DNA of 64,000 bases from Cytophaga aurantiaca DSM 3654. GTDB taxonomy: Bacteria; Bacteroidota; Bacteroidia; Cytophagales; Cytophagaceae. The stretch covers positions 1 through 64,000 of the forward strand of contig NZ_KB903621.1 of the NCBI RefSeq assembly GCF_000379725.1, read 5' to 3'. A model generated the notes under the pieces. It was not told where the DNA came from, did no database searches, and saw nothing but the letters and a program-made list of their open reading frames with translations. Made by a program: the position numbers and the translations under genes. Numbering within the stretch: the stretch's first letter is position 1; each line of letters opens with the position of its first letter. Below are positions 9,219 to 17,667 of the stretch, one piece after another.

Positions 9219-10145
9219 TTATTTTTTCACTTCTACTTCAAATACTAAAGGAGCATTCGGAGGGATATTACTTCCTGCACCTCTGGCTCCATAGGCCATA
9301 CGCGATGGTATTAAAAGTATAGCCTTATCTCCCGGCTTCAATTTTTGCAAGCCTTCGTCCCATCCCTTAATTACTTCGCCTGCACCAAGTGTAAATTTGA
9401 AATAATCACCGTCCTTGGAACTATCAAACAGCGTGCCTTCAATCAATAACGTGCCGATATAAGCAACTTCAACATTGTCTCCAACCTTAAGTTTCTTTTT
9501 GATTTGTGGATCTGTACTCAAAATGACTACGTATGCGCCGCCTTGAGTTCGCTCTCCTTTCAGATTTTTCCTTGCCAAATATTTTTGAATCGCAATACTG
9601 TCTTTGGTATCGATATCTGTTGCTGCCGCTCTTTGTTTGGCTGCCAGCGTTTGCTCCTCAAACCGAACCGAATCAACAAAGCGCTTGGAATATACGTTGC
9701 CCATTTTAACAATCATTTTGATTGTGCTTTGCGGCTTAAGAAATGCCGGTCTTTCCTGACGAAACGTATTTAGAAAAAGTGAATCTGCATTCAACAAAAA
9801 GATTGCACTATCTCCTTCAGTCAGCAATAATAAACCTTCTTCAATGCTTGGTTTGTGAAATAGAATGGGTGTTTCAATAGAAACAGCAGGGGTTGTATTG
9901 TCGAATTGATTTTCAATGATTGAATCTTTGTCTGTGCGGATCTGAAACCAAAAAGTAATGTAACCGCCTGGACTGGGTAACTCTTTACCAATTCCTTCTT
10001 TTAAAATTTTGTATGATAGGCCGGATGAAGTAGTCGAAAAAGTAGGTATTGATTGTCCCTCTGTTGAAGAGGTTTTTTTATTCTGTGCATGCAGAACAAA
10101 ACTACATGCACAGAATAAAAGACCAAAAATAAATAATTGCTTCAT
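9219..10145 (-). CDS. FKBP-type peptidyl-prolyl isomerase, secreted (second FKBP in operon)
   Basis: This is a 308-residue paralogue of its two neighbours with a signal peptide ending HAQ. The C-terminal FKBP domain (about residues 210-308) keeps VEVAYIGTLLIEGTLFDSS, VIKGWDEGLQKLKPGDKA, IPSRMAYG and the PPNAPLVFEVEVKK strand, so the catalytic fold looks intact. The N-terminal half contains the conserved GYITFWFQIRTDKDSII segment also found in the other copies. It lies 7 bp from each neighbour. The probable role is folding of exported proteins. Confidence 0.9.
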   Translation of the reverse strand: MKQLFIFGLLFCACSFVLHAQNKKTSSTEGQSIPTFSTTSSGLSYKILKEGIGKELPSPGGYITFWFQIRTDKDSIIENQFDNTTPAVSIETPILFHKPSIEEGLLLLTEGDSAIFLLNADSLFLNTFRQERPAFLKPQSTIKMIVKMGNVYSKRFVDSVRFEEQTLAAKQRAAATDIDTKDSIAIQKYLARKNLKGERTQGGAYVVILSTDPQIKKKLKVGDNVEVAYIGTLLIEGTLFDSSKDGDYFKFTLGAGEVIKGWDEGLQKLKPGDKAILLIPSRMAYGARGAGSNIPPNAPLVFEVEVKK

Positions 10146-10152
10146 TCAAATT

Positions 10153-11040
10153 TTATTTCTTCACTTCCACTTCAAATACTAAAGGGGAATTTGGAGGAAT
10201 CGCTCCACCTGCACCTCTAGATCCGTATCCCAAGCGAGAAGGGATGATGATTAATGCTTTTTCGCCACGCTTTAATTTTTGAAATCCTTGATCCCAGCCT
10301 CTGATCACCTGACCCATACCAACTACAAACGTAAAGAATTCACCATCCGGAGAATGATCGAATTCTGTTCCTTCGATCAATAATTTACCTGAGTATGTTG
10401 TTTGAATTGTATCAAGAGGAGCAATGAATATGTCCGTTGATTTATTTTCTTTCAATTTAACAACGTATGCACCACCAATTGTAGCCTGACCTTTTAAGTT
10501 ATTTTTTTTCAAATAATTTTGAATTGCGATACTGTCTTTTTGGTATGTAACAGATTCTTCAAGCATTTGGTTTTGTTGTTGCTGTTCCTGAAGTACCATT
10601 ACTGAGTCTATAAACTTTTTTGTATAAACTTTGCTCATACGGATAACCATTTTAACTGTGCTTCCTGCTGCAATACCTGCCGGCAATGGTCTGTGGAACG
10701 TCTTGCCATAAAGTGAGTCTGCATTTAATAAGAATTCAGCACTATCACCTTCTGTAAGCAACCAGAAACCTTCTTCGATACTTGGCTTATACGCTGCATC
10801 CGGTGTAGGTATTCCAACCGGATTCGGATCACTGAATTGAGTATCTATGATAGAATCTTTGTCGTTTTTAATTGCAAACCAAAACGTAATATAACCACCT
10901 TTTTCAGGAGACGGTCCACCTACTGAGTCTTTTACAATTTGATATTCTAAACCACTATCAGTCTTTTTAAATTTATTACATGAAGTGATGCTCGCGATTA
11001 AGAATGCGCCAGCTAACAGGGATAAACTTTTCTTTAACAT
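10153..11040 (-). CDS. gldI: FKBP-type peptidyl-prolyl isomerase lipoprotein, GldI-like
   Basis: This 295-residue protein has a lipoprotein signal peptide with lipobox ITSC, so Cys21 would be acylated. The C-terminal FKBP domain (about residues 200-295) keeps VIRGWDQGFQKLKRGEKA, IPSRLGYGSRGAGG and the PPNSPLVFEVEVKK strand. In flavobacteria the gliding protein GldI is an FKBP lipoprotein encoded next to a DHH phosphoesterase and ndk. The same neighbours occur here, with this ATG overlapping the DHH stop by 7 bp. The gldI assignment is inferred from synteny and lipidation. It is the only lipoprotein of the four copies, the other three having ordinary signal peptides. Confidence 0.8.
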   Translation of the reverse strand: MLKKSLSLLAGAFLIASITSCNKFKKTDSGLEYQIVKDSVGGPSPEKGGYITFWFAIKNDKDSIIDTQFSDPNPVGIPTPDAAYKPSIEEGFWLLTEGDSAEFLLNADSLYGKTFHRPLPAGIAAGSTVKMVIRMSKVYTKKFIDSVMVLQEQQQQNQMLEESVTYQKDSIAIQNYLKKNNLKGQATIGGAYVVKLKENKSTDIFIAPLDTIQTTYSGKLLIEGTEFDHSPDGEFFTFVVGMGQVIRGWDQGFQKLKRGEKALIIIPSRLGYGSRGAGGAIPPNSPLVFEVEVKK

Positions 11041-12074
11041 AGAAATTTTTCTTTACGTAGGTTTTCGAGTAATTCTTCTTTATAAGTAGATACTATTTCG
11101 CGGAAGTGGCGAACGGTTTCTGATAAAGATTTTAATGATCTTCCACCAGAAGCGTTTTTATGACCGCCGCCTTCAAAATGAGTACGAGCAAATACATTAA
11201 CATTAAAATCGCCCTTTGAGCGAAATGAAATTTTTACACCATCTTCGCGCTCAATGATCATGGCAGCAAATACTACCTTGTCGATTGAGAGTGCATAATT
11301 TACAAGGCCTTCTGTATCTCCCGTCTGCGCATCAAACCGTTGAAGCTCTTCGGCAGACAGATACATAAAAGCCGTATACAATTCAGACAAGACAACCAAT
11401 TTTTCAGACAAACAAAAACCCAGCAAACGTAAACGCTCTTCGGAGTTTGTATCAAAAATTAATCTATGTACGCGTGATGAATCTAAATTCCATGAATATA
11501 AATCTGCAATAATCTGATGAACCTTTTGATCGGTATTTGAATGGCGGAACGAACCTGTATCCGTCATAATGCCGGCGTAGATGCATTCTGCAATGTAGGT
11601 ATCCATTAAATGACGACCATCTAAACCGATGATCAGTTCATATATTAAAATTCCCGTTGCAGCAGCCTTTGTATCTGAAATGGATATATCAGCAAAGTCC
11701 TGCGGTTCCAGGTGATGATCTATTAAAACCTTTATCGCCTTAGATTTTCCAACCAGTTCACCCAGTTCATTGATACGGCCCAATGCATTAAAGTCCAGAC
11801 AAAAAATTAAATCCGCAGCTTCAATGTATAATGCGGAACGCTCTTCTTTACCATCGTTGTAAACCCAAACACCATCGTTACCTGACATCCAATCTAAAAA
11901 AGATGGATAGTCTGAAGGTACAATAACCTGCACATCGTGATTTAATTTTTTAAGAAACCGAGCTAATGCCAACGAAGAGCCAAGCGCGTCTGCGTCAGGC
12001 TTATGGTGAGTTGTAATAACAATTTTCTTAGGTGATTCTAAGAGCGGTTTTAATTCAATCAGCTGTTGCTGCAT
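11034..12074 (-). CDS. DHH/DHHA1 family phosphoesterase, NrnA-like (oligoribonuclease/pAp phosphatase)
   Basis: This 346-residue cytoplasmic protein has the DHH-family metal sites: TTHHKPDADALGSS at about residues 21-34, FCLDFNALGRI, and LIDHHLEPQDF (the DHH motif). The C-terminal DHHA1 substrate-binding motif GGGHKNASGG is also present. Known homologues degrade short oligoribonucleotides and dephosphorylate pAp. The exact substrate cannot be read from sequence. It is the first gene of the FKBP operon, diverges from ndk, and its stop overlaps the GldI-like ATG. Confidence 0.88.
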   Translation of the reverse strand: MQQQLIELKPLLESPKKIVITTHHKPDADALGSSLALARFLKKLNHDVQVIVPSDYPSFLDWMSGNDGVWVYNDGKEERSALYIEAADLIFCLDFNALGRINELGELVGKSKAIKVLIDHHLEPQDFADISISDTKAAATGILIYELIIGLDGRHLMDTYIAECIYAGIMTDTGSFRHSNTDQKVHQIIADLYSWNLDSSRVHRLIFDTNSEERLRLLGFCLSEKLVVLSELYTAFMYLSAEELQRFDAQTGDTEGLVNYALSIDKVVFAAMIIEREDGVKISFRSKGDFNVNVFARTHFEGGGHKNASGGRSLKSLSETVRHFREIVSTYKEELLENLRKEKFLC

Positions 12075-12191
12075 CTGGTATTTGTCTCAACTTAATGATG
12101 AGGCCAACAAAGGTCAAAAGAAATAGTAGAAAAAACAACCCGCATGCACTTCATTTTCACAAATTAGTTTATGGAATGTCAAGTATTTATC

Positions 12192-12199
12192 TATTTTTG
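12192..12199 (+). promoter_or_regulatory. Putative Bacteroidota -7 promoter element for ndk
   Basis: TATTTTTG matches the TAnnTTTG consensus of the Bacteroidota primary sigma factor and lies 25 bp before the ndk ATG. The -33 region has only a weak T-rich match (GTTT near 12167), so the call rests on the -7 element and its position. Confidence 0.5.
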
Positions 12200-12223
12200 T
12201 TGAATAAATAATGAAGTACGACT

Positions 12224-12643
12224 ATGGTAGGAAACAGAACATTTTCAATGATTAAACCCGATGCCGTGAGAGACGGTCAGAGTGGTAGCATTTTAAAAAT
12301 GATAGAGGCGGCAGGTTTTAGAATCGTGGCTATTAAATTAACGTACTTAAGTTCTGAGCGGGCAGGAGAATTTTATGGTGTGCATGCAGACAAACCATTT
12401 TATCCAAGTTTGAAAGCGATCATGTCTGAAAGCCCGATCATGGCACTCATTTTAGAAAAAGAAAATGCAGTTGAAGATTTCAGAAAATTAATCGGCTCTA
12501 CAAATCCGGCTAATGCAGCAGAAGGAACAATACGTAAACAGTTTGCTAAATCGCTTGAACGAAATGCTGTGCATGGTTCTGATTCAGATGAAAATGCGGC
12601 AATTGAAGGAAGCTTTTTCTTCAGCAACCTTGAAAAATATTAA
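12224..12643 (+). CDS. ndk: Nucleoside diphosphate kinase
   Basis: This 139-residue enzyme transfers the gamma phosphate between nucleoside triphosphates and diphosphates. It begins with the typical [11 protein letters not shown] strand. The catalytic loop is NAVHGSDS with the phosphorylated His at about residue 117, followed by AAIEGSFFF. Length and motifs match the family without gaps. It is a single gene divergent from the DHH-FKBP operon and ends in a hairpin shared with the convergent amidase gene. Confidence 0.97.
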   Translation: MVGNRTFSMIKPDAVRDGQSGSILKMIEAAGFRIVAIKLTYLSSERAGEFYGVHADKPFYPSLKAIMSESPIMALILEKENAVEDFRKLIGSTNPANAAEGTIRKQFAKSLERNAVHGSDSDENAAIEGSFFFSNLEKY

Positions 12644-12651
12644 AGTTGACA

Positions 12652-12684
12652 ATTCGTCGGACCACAAAAAGTGGTCTGACGAAT
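12652..12684. terminator. Hairpin between convergent ndk and YiiX-like gene
   Basis: A 14-bp stem (one G-T pair) with an AAAAA loop, built on ATTCGTC...GACGAAT. It begins 9 bp after the ndk stop and faces the convergent amidase gene. No long T-tract follows. A related hairpin recurs at 13475-13508. Confidence 0.6.
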
Positions 12685-12711
12685 GCTCTTAATAAATTAA
12701 CTTTTTACTTT

Positions 12712-13371
12712 TTATTTTTTCTCGACTTCATACAGAAGTGCAGAGTTTGACAAATCTGAGGGTGCCACAACGTCTTCTTCCAATGGTGGATTGTTTCCAT
12801 AACGCTGTTTCATTATTGCTTTAACTTCCGGTGAAGTCAAATCGAAGTCTTTCATTTTTCTTAAGGGACACAACTCGACTCCATAACTTCTTTTATATAT
12901 TTTCCATACCAGTTCCGAACAATACAATTGCTCGTCGCTCCAATTAAAATATAGATCGTAATGTGTACCCAGCATTTTTTTAGCCTGAGCCTGGGCTACA
13001 GGAATTTCAGCATTTTCTATTTCAGCAGTTCTGTTTTTAAGACGCATTACCGTATAGTGGCCGCCCGTTCCGTGGGAAATCCACGTGGCAAGTTCGGTGA
13101 TACGCACAGGTTCAACAGCTTCTAATACATAAGCTTTTTCGCCTTTAAATGTGATCATACCTACATGACTATACTCGGAATGAGTTGCAAGTTTTACGGC
13201 TTTGCATTGATTCGATTGTGAGGATTGAAAAATAATGTCTCCTTCCATATATGTTGTTGTTACAACTTTAGACTTAACAGCATTGTCAATTTTATCTTTT
13301 ATAGTATAAAATGAAAAAAGCGTGAAGCTTCCTGCTAAAAATAAAATGGAGATAAAAACATTTTTTTTCAT
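12712..13371 (-). CDS. YiiX/YebB-like permuted papain-like amidase/hydrolase, exported
   Basis: I start this 219-residue protein at the ATG at 13371. It gives a clean signal peptide (MKKNVFISILFLAGSFTLF), while the frame open further upstream would run through a terminator-like hairpin. The fold signature is the permuted NlpC/P60 group: GDIIFQSS, SEYSHVGMITF with the active-site His, and DEQLYCSELVWKIYKR with the nucleophile Cys. Members of this family act on peptide or lipid amide bonds in the envelope, and the substrate is unknown. It converges with ndk and lies downstream of scpA but is separated from it by a terminator. Confidence 0.82.
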   Translation of the reverse strand: MKKNVFISILFLAGSFTLFSFYTIKDKIDNAVKSKVVTTTYMEGDIIFQSSQSNQCKAVKLATHSEYSHVGMITFKGEKAYVLEAVEPVRITELATWISHGTGGHYTVMRLKNRTAEIENAEIPVAQAQAKKMLGTHYDLYFNWSDEQLYCSELVWKIYKRSYGVELCPLRKMKDFDLTSPEVKAIMKQRYGNNPPLEEDVVAPSDLSNSALLYEVEKK

Positions 13372-13474
13372 AATGAAGAATTTTTTAGAACTAAACGCAA
13401 CATTCTGTTTTTTAGGTATAAAAAAAGGGTAAAATATTTCTACTTTACCCTTAACATTCATTTTTAAAAAAACA

Positions 13475-13508
13475 ATTCGTCTGACCACAAAAAAGTAGTC
13501 TGACGAAT
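13475..13508 (-). terminator. Terminator of scpA
   Basis: A hairpin of ATTCGTCTGACCAC paired with GTAGTCTGACGAAT (two mismatches). Read on the minus strand it is followed by seven T residues, 12 bp after the scpA stop. The sequence is a near copy of the ndk hairpin. Confidence 0.7.
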
Positions 13509-13520
13509 GTTAAAAGTTAT

Positions 13521-14309
13521 TTACTCAACGTCGTTTGCGTATTCGTTTACTGCAGCGTGCTCGCCATCGTATTGAGCAATCCAGAAATTATTAAAGCCTT
13601 CGCCCAAGTGCAATTGGATTTTCTGTAAAGCCAGTAATTCAAGTATCGATAAGAAATTATATATCACAGCCATTTTGATCGGAACATCCTTAATGATGTC
13701 AGCGAATGAAATACGCTGACCTCTGCTCACCTTGCTAATGATGTACTCTTTTTGAATTTCAATGGAATATGGATATTGCACCACATGGTGTATAGGTTTT
13801 GTCTTTTCTTCCTTCCAACGCTCTACTACTTTCTCAAATACTTTCAGGAGTTTATATAAATCAATATCCTGCAACTCTGTTTCAACATTGCTGACTTCAG
13901 AAAGTAATTTCAATTCTTTTGCAATGTTACCGCGTTTCTCACGCTTCAAAGAAGTCTCTTCTAACTCTGAAAATTCACCAATAACAGATTTGTATTTTTT
14001 GTATTCCAATAAATGCGAAACCAATTCTTCTCGCGGATCTATTTCATTGCCTTGCGGATCAATGTCTGGTCTTGGTAAAAGTGTCTTGGCTTTAATACGC
14101 ATCAACGTTGCTGCAACAAGAATAAATTCGCTTGCAATATCTACATTCATCTTTTCAAGACGGTGAATGTACTCTAAAAAGTCGTTGGTGATTTTTGAGA
14201 TCGGAATATCATATATGTCAAGTTCATCTCGTTCGATAAAGAACAAAAGCAAATCGAACGGGCCGGCAAACAGCGGCAACTGAATTTCAAAATTTTCTTC
14301 TTTTGTCAT
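13521..14309 (-). CDS. scpA: Segregation and condensation protein A (kleisin of SMC complex)
   Basis: This 262-residue protein bridges the SMC dimer together with ScpB in chromosome condensation. The N-terminal kleisin signature is clear: FEIQLPLFAGPFDLLLFFIERDELDIYDIPI. A middle segment AATLMRIKAKTLLPRP follows, and the C-terminus ends in a winged-helix-like region (RISFADIIKDVP...FLSILELLALQKI). I chose the Met just before TKEENFEIQ; a Met two codons upstream is equally possible. Longer starts add residues unlike the family. No scpB is adjacent. Confidence 0.93.
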   Translation of the reverse strand: MTKEENFEIQLPLFAGPFDLLLFFIERDELDIYDIPISKITNDFLEYIHRLEKMNVDIASEFILVAATLMRIKAKTLLPRPDIDPQGNEIDPREELVSHLLEYKKYKSVIGEFSELEETSLKREKRGNIAKELKLLSEVSNVETELQDIDLYKLLKVFEKVVERWKEEKTKPIHHVVQYPYSIEIQKEYIISKVSRGQRISFADIIKDVPIKMAVIYNFLSILELLALQKIQLHLGEGFNNFWIAQYDGEHAAVNEYANDVE

Positions 14310-14315
14310 AGTCAT

Positions 14316-14680
14316 TCTTAACCGTATTAGGTATTCTTTAGATATCAAAGATACCGATTTGAGCATCCAGGAACCACCCCATCTTCGCTATCTTTTACAC
14401 CTTACTGGTTGATAATCTAGTGGATTAACGTGGATATCCTGTTTATAAATAGGTTGATTGTTGTAATCGCAAGATCTCTTATTCCTCAGAGAACTCTTAC
14501 TTTCCTGGATATTTCAATAACTATTTAGGATGTGGTGTAGTTTCGGATAGAGTTATTTTTAAGGAATATACAATACGGACCAAATGCAGCGTTCTTATAA
14601 AATCTTATGATCTGCAATATTTATATCCTTCGGGCATATATCTTCGTATTTTGTTTGATAGTCGTTAAACAAATATTGTT
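14316..14680. other. Spacer between divergent scpA and dxs
   Basis: About 365 bp with no coding frame that I can support. It should contain both divergent promoters. Only the dxs -7 element at its right end is recognisable. Confidence 0.5.
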
Positions 14681-14688
14681 TATCTTTG
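14681..14688 (+). promoter_or_regulatory. Putative -7 promoter element for dxs
   Basis: TATCTTTG matches TAnnTTTG. A TTTG at 14654-14657 could serve as the -33 element, 23 bp upstream, which is slightly long. The position supports a start at GTG 14716 instead of an upstream TTG that overlaps this box. Confidence 0.45.
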
Positions 14689-14715
14689 TTTTCATATAAA
14701 GAACCGCATTTTATA

Positions 14716-16626
14716 GTGATTCAGCCCGGAGAATTATTACGTACGATACATGCACCAGAAGATCTTAGAAAACTGGATGCTGCTCAACTCATTCAATTGA
14801 CTGATGAATTGAGACAGTTTATCGTGGATAACGTTTCTGTTTACGGAGGGCACTTTGCTGCGAGCCTTGGCGTGGTTGAATTGACGGTTGCCTTACATTA
14901 TGCTTTTAACACCCCTACTGATCAATTGGTTTGGGATGTGGGCCATCAGGCATACGGACATAAAATATTGACCGGACGTATGGGAAATTTCCATACAAAC
15001 CGCACATATAAAGGTTTATCCGGTTTTCCAAAAAGATCTGAAAGCGAATACGATACGTTTGGTGTAGGGCACTCTTCTACATCGATATCTGCAGCCTTGG
15101 GTATGGCTGTAGCAAATCAGTATAAAAAAGACGACAGGCAACATATAGCCGTTATCGGCGACGGAGCATTAACGGGTGGTATGGCCTTTGAGGCAATGAA
15201 CCATGCAGGGGTGAGCAATTCAAATGTATTGATCGTACTCAACGATAATTGCATGGCCATTGATCCGAATGTTGGTGCATTAAAAGATTATCTAGTAGAT
15301 ATTACTACCTCACGTACATACAATCGTGTACGCGATGAACTTTGGAACATGCTTGGCAAGATCAGCAAGTTCGGTCCGAATGCGCAGGCGATCGCATCTA
15401 AAGTTGAAAGCGGTTTAAAAGCTTCATTGCTGAAACAAAGTAATTTATTTGAATCGCTGCATATTCGTTATTTCGGACCGGTTGATGGCCACGACTTGAA
15501 TCATCTGGTTCAGGTAATGAATGACTTAAAAGATATTCCCGGACCAAAAATTTTACATGTTCTTACTACAAAAGGCAAAGGATATTCATTAGCTGAAAAA
15601 GATCAGGTTAAATGGCATGCGCCAGGCAAGTTCGATAAAGTAACCGGAAAAATCCACGTTAAAACATACGACACTCCTCAAGCACCTAAATATCAAGATG
15701 TATTTGGGCATACCATTATTGAACTTGCTGAGAAGAATGAAAAAATCATGGGTATTACACCTGCGATGCCATCAGGATGCTCATTGAATCTAATGATGGA
15801 GAAGATGCCCGATCGTGCATTTGATGTGGGTATTGCTGAACAGCATGCCGTAACGTTCTCTGCTGGTTTAGCAACACAAGGACTTGTTCCTTTCTGTAAC
15901 ATCTATTCAACCTTCATGCAGCGCGCATACGATCAGGTAATTCATGATGTATGTCTGCAAAATCTGCATGTGGTATTTTGTCTGGACCGCGCCGGTTTTG
16001 CAGGTGTAGACGGACCAACGCACCATGGTGCATATGATTTAGCTTTCTTCCGCTGCATACCAAATCTGGTTGTATCTGCTCCTATGAATGAACAGGAATT
16101 GCGCAACCTGATGTATACTGCCCAATTAGAAAAGAACCATGGTCCTTTCTCTATCCGTTACCCGCGTGGTCAGGGTATGATGCCCAACTGGAAAACACCT
16201 TTTGAAGAAATCGCAATCGGTAAAGGCAGAAAAGTAAGCGACGGTGAAGAAGTTGCGATCCTTACGATCGGTCACATAGGTAATTATGTTACTGAAGCAA
16301 AAGCTTTATTACGTGAAGAAGAATTAGTGCCTGCACATTACGACATGCGTTTCGTTAAACCAATTGATGAAGTAATGCTGCATGAGGTATTTAAAAAATA
16401 TAAAAAGATCATTACCGTTGAAGATGGTTGCTTAATGGGTGGCTTCGGATCAGCGGTATTAGAATTTATGGCAGACAATAACTATGCTGCACAAGTTGTA
16501 CGTTTAGGTATTCCGGATAGAATTGTTGAACATGGCGAACAGCTTGAGTTGCAGAAAGAATGTGGTTTTGATCCTCAAGGTATTGCCAGTGCTGTTCGTA
16601 ATTTGTCCGGTGTGGTATTGCATTAA
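14716..16626 (+). CDS. dxs: 1-deoxy-D-xylulose-5-phosphate synthase
   Basis: This 636-residue thiamine-diphosphate enzyme condenses pyruvate and glyceraldehyde 3-phosphate in the first step of the MEP isoprenoid pathway. Visible motifs include HFAASLGVVELTVALHYAF, DVGHQAYGHKILTGR, the TPP-binding GDGALTGGMAFEAMNHAG...NDNCMAID, and the transketolase-like DRAGFAGVDGPTHHGAYD. I start it at GTG 14716 (IQPGELLRTI follows). The in-frame TTG at 14686 lies inside the probable -7 box and would add ten atypical residues. It is a single gene, followed by an inverted repeat. Confidence 0.95.
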   Translation: MIQPGELLRTIHAPEDLRKLDAAQLIQLTDELRQFIVDNVSVYGGHFAASLGVVELTVALHYAFNTPTDQLVWDVGHQAYGHKILTGRMGNFHTNRTYKGLSGFPKRSESEYDTFGVGHSSTSISAALGMAVANQYKKDDRQHIAVIGDGALTGGMAFEAMNHAGVSNSNVLIVLNDNCMAIDPNVGALKDYLVDITTSRTYNRVRDELWNMLGKISKFGPNAQAIASKVESGLKASLLKQSNLFESLHIRYFGPVDGHDLNHLVQVMNDLKDIPGPKILHVLTTKGKGYSLAEKDQVKWHAPGKFDKVTGKIHVKTYDTPQAPKYQDVFGHTIIELAEKNEKIMGITPAMPSGCSLNLMMEKMPDRAFDVGIAEQHAVTFSAGLATQGLVPFCNIYSTFMQRAYDQVIHDVCLQNLHVVFCLDRAGFAGVDGPTHHGAYDLAFFRCIPNLVVSAPMNEQELRNLMYTAQLEKNHGPFSIRYPRGQGMMPNWKTPFEEIAIGKGRKVSDGEEVAILTIGHIGNYVTEAKALLREEELVPAHYDMRFVKPIDEVMLHEVFKKYKKIITVEDGCLMGGFGSAVLEFMADNNYAAQVVRLGIPDRIVEHGEQLELQKECGFDPQGIASAVRNLSGVVLH

Positions 16627-16644
16627 AATCATTTTCTAGTAAGA

Positions 16645-16722
16645 AAACCTATGAGGTTTTATAACCATTACCTCTGTATACCCGAATCTTCATTACTTTA
16701 TTTAGAAAAACCTCATAGGTTT
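16645..16722. repeat. 16-bp inverted repeat between dxs and hydrolase
   Basis: AAACCTATGAGGTTTT at 16645-16660 and its exact reverse complement at 16707-16722 flank 46 bp. The left arm is also a small hairpin on its own (AAAACCT/AGGTTTT), so it could terminate dxs. Confidence 0.6.
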
Positions 16723-16748
16723 GTGATAGAGCTTTTTCTTTTCATCTT

Positions 16749-17525
16749 ATGAGTAAACCCATCATCTATACAGATAAAGGTAGTGGACCGGTAGTTGTTT
16801 TTGTACATGGTTTCTGTGAAAGCAAAGATATCTGGAAGGTATTTGCAGAAAAATTATCTACACATTATCGCGTTGTATGCCTTGATCTGCCGGGCTTTGG
16901 TGAATCACTTCTGGATAGAGATGAAGTGAGTATGGAATGGTTTGCAGATGAGGTACATCAGTTTATCAAACTTTTAGGAATTGCTCAATTCACTTTCATC
17001 GGTCATTCTTTAGGTGGTTATGTTGGACTTGCTTATGCTGAAAAATATGCGCAACACTTAAACGGACTTTGCCTGTTTCATTCGACAGCTTACGCAGATT
17101 CGGAGGAGCGAAAGATCAATCGCGACAAAACCATTGCATTCATTTATAAATATGGTGCTGATTTGTTTACGCAATCATTCATTGAGCCCTTGTTTTTATT
17201 AAAGAACAGGCCGATCTTGAAAAATGAAATAACGGTGTTGAAAGCAATAGCAAAACAATCGTCGGAAAAAGGAATTATTGCAACAACAGCAGCTATGCGC
17301 GACAGAGCAGACCGCACAGATGTTTTAGCAACATTGAAAAAACCTGTTTTGATTATCGGAGGAAAAAATGACGCAACTATACCGATTGCAAAACTCGAAG
17401 AGTTGTCACAACTTTCACCTATGATTCAATTGGCAGAAATTGAAGACTGCGGACATATGGGAATGTATGAGCAGAAAGAAAAAACATTTGAAGTCTTATC
17501 TGAATTTTTATATCAGAACAAATAA
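16749..17525 (+). CDS. Alpha/beta-fold hydrolase
   Basis: This 258-residue cytoplasmic protein has the oxyanion-hole segment VFVHGFCESKDIW and DLPGFGES. The nucleophile elbow is GHSLGG (Ser at about residue 87), the acid is probably the Asp of GGKNDATIP, and the His lies in CGHMGMYEQ. The triad is therefore complete. The substrate cannot be inferred. The gene has no obvious operon partner and is followed by a long hairpin. Confidence 0.88.
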   Translation: MSKPIIYTDKGSGPVVVFVHGFCESKDIWKVFAEKLSTHYRVVCLDLPGFGESLLDRDEVSMEWFADEVHQFIKLLGIAQFTFIGHSLGGYVGLAYAEKYAQHLNGLCLFHSTAYADSEERKINRDKTIAFIYKYGADLFTQSFIEPLFLLKNRPILKNEITVLKAIAKQSSEKGIIATTAAMRDRADRTDVLATLKKPVLIIGGKNDATIPIAKLEELSQLSPMIQLAEIEDCGHMGMYEQKEKTFEVLSEFLYQNK

Positions 17526-17581
17526 AAATTAAGTAACTCCCTTAAATCCCCTAAAGGGGACTTAAGGGAGTTACTTAATTT
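17526..17581 (+). terminator. Long hairpin terminator after the hydrolase
   Basis: A 20-bp perfect outer stem (17526-17545 with 17562-17581) and a 5-bp inner stem around CCCC-TAAA-GGGG. It begins immediately after the hydrolase stop. A related inverted piece occurs at 17637-17660, before the convergent SIMPL gene. Confidence 0.75.
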
Positions 17582-17636
17582 ATTTCTTAAAGAAGTTCGT
17601 ACCACAAATCACTTCAATGTAACCTGTTAGACAAGA

Positions 17637-17660
17637 TCCCCTTTATGGGATTTAGGGGTA
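17637..17660 (-). repeat. Inverted partial copy of the CCCTAAATCCCC-type intergenic element
   Basis: Read on the minus strand this gives CCCCTAAATCCCATAAAGGGG, nearly the core of the hairpin at 17526-17581. It may form a weak terminator for the SIMPL gene. Short elements of this look are common between Bacteroidota genes. Confidence 0.45.
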
Positions 17661-17667
17661 TAAATTT

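Noticed and set aside
13372-13488. Upstream extension of the YiiX-like gene to 13488
   Set aside because: It would read through the scpA terminator hairpin and place 39 residues before a clear signal peptide.
14686-14715. TTG start of dxs at 14686
   Set aside because: The codon overlaps the probable -7 promoter box, and the added residues are not typical of the family.
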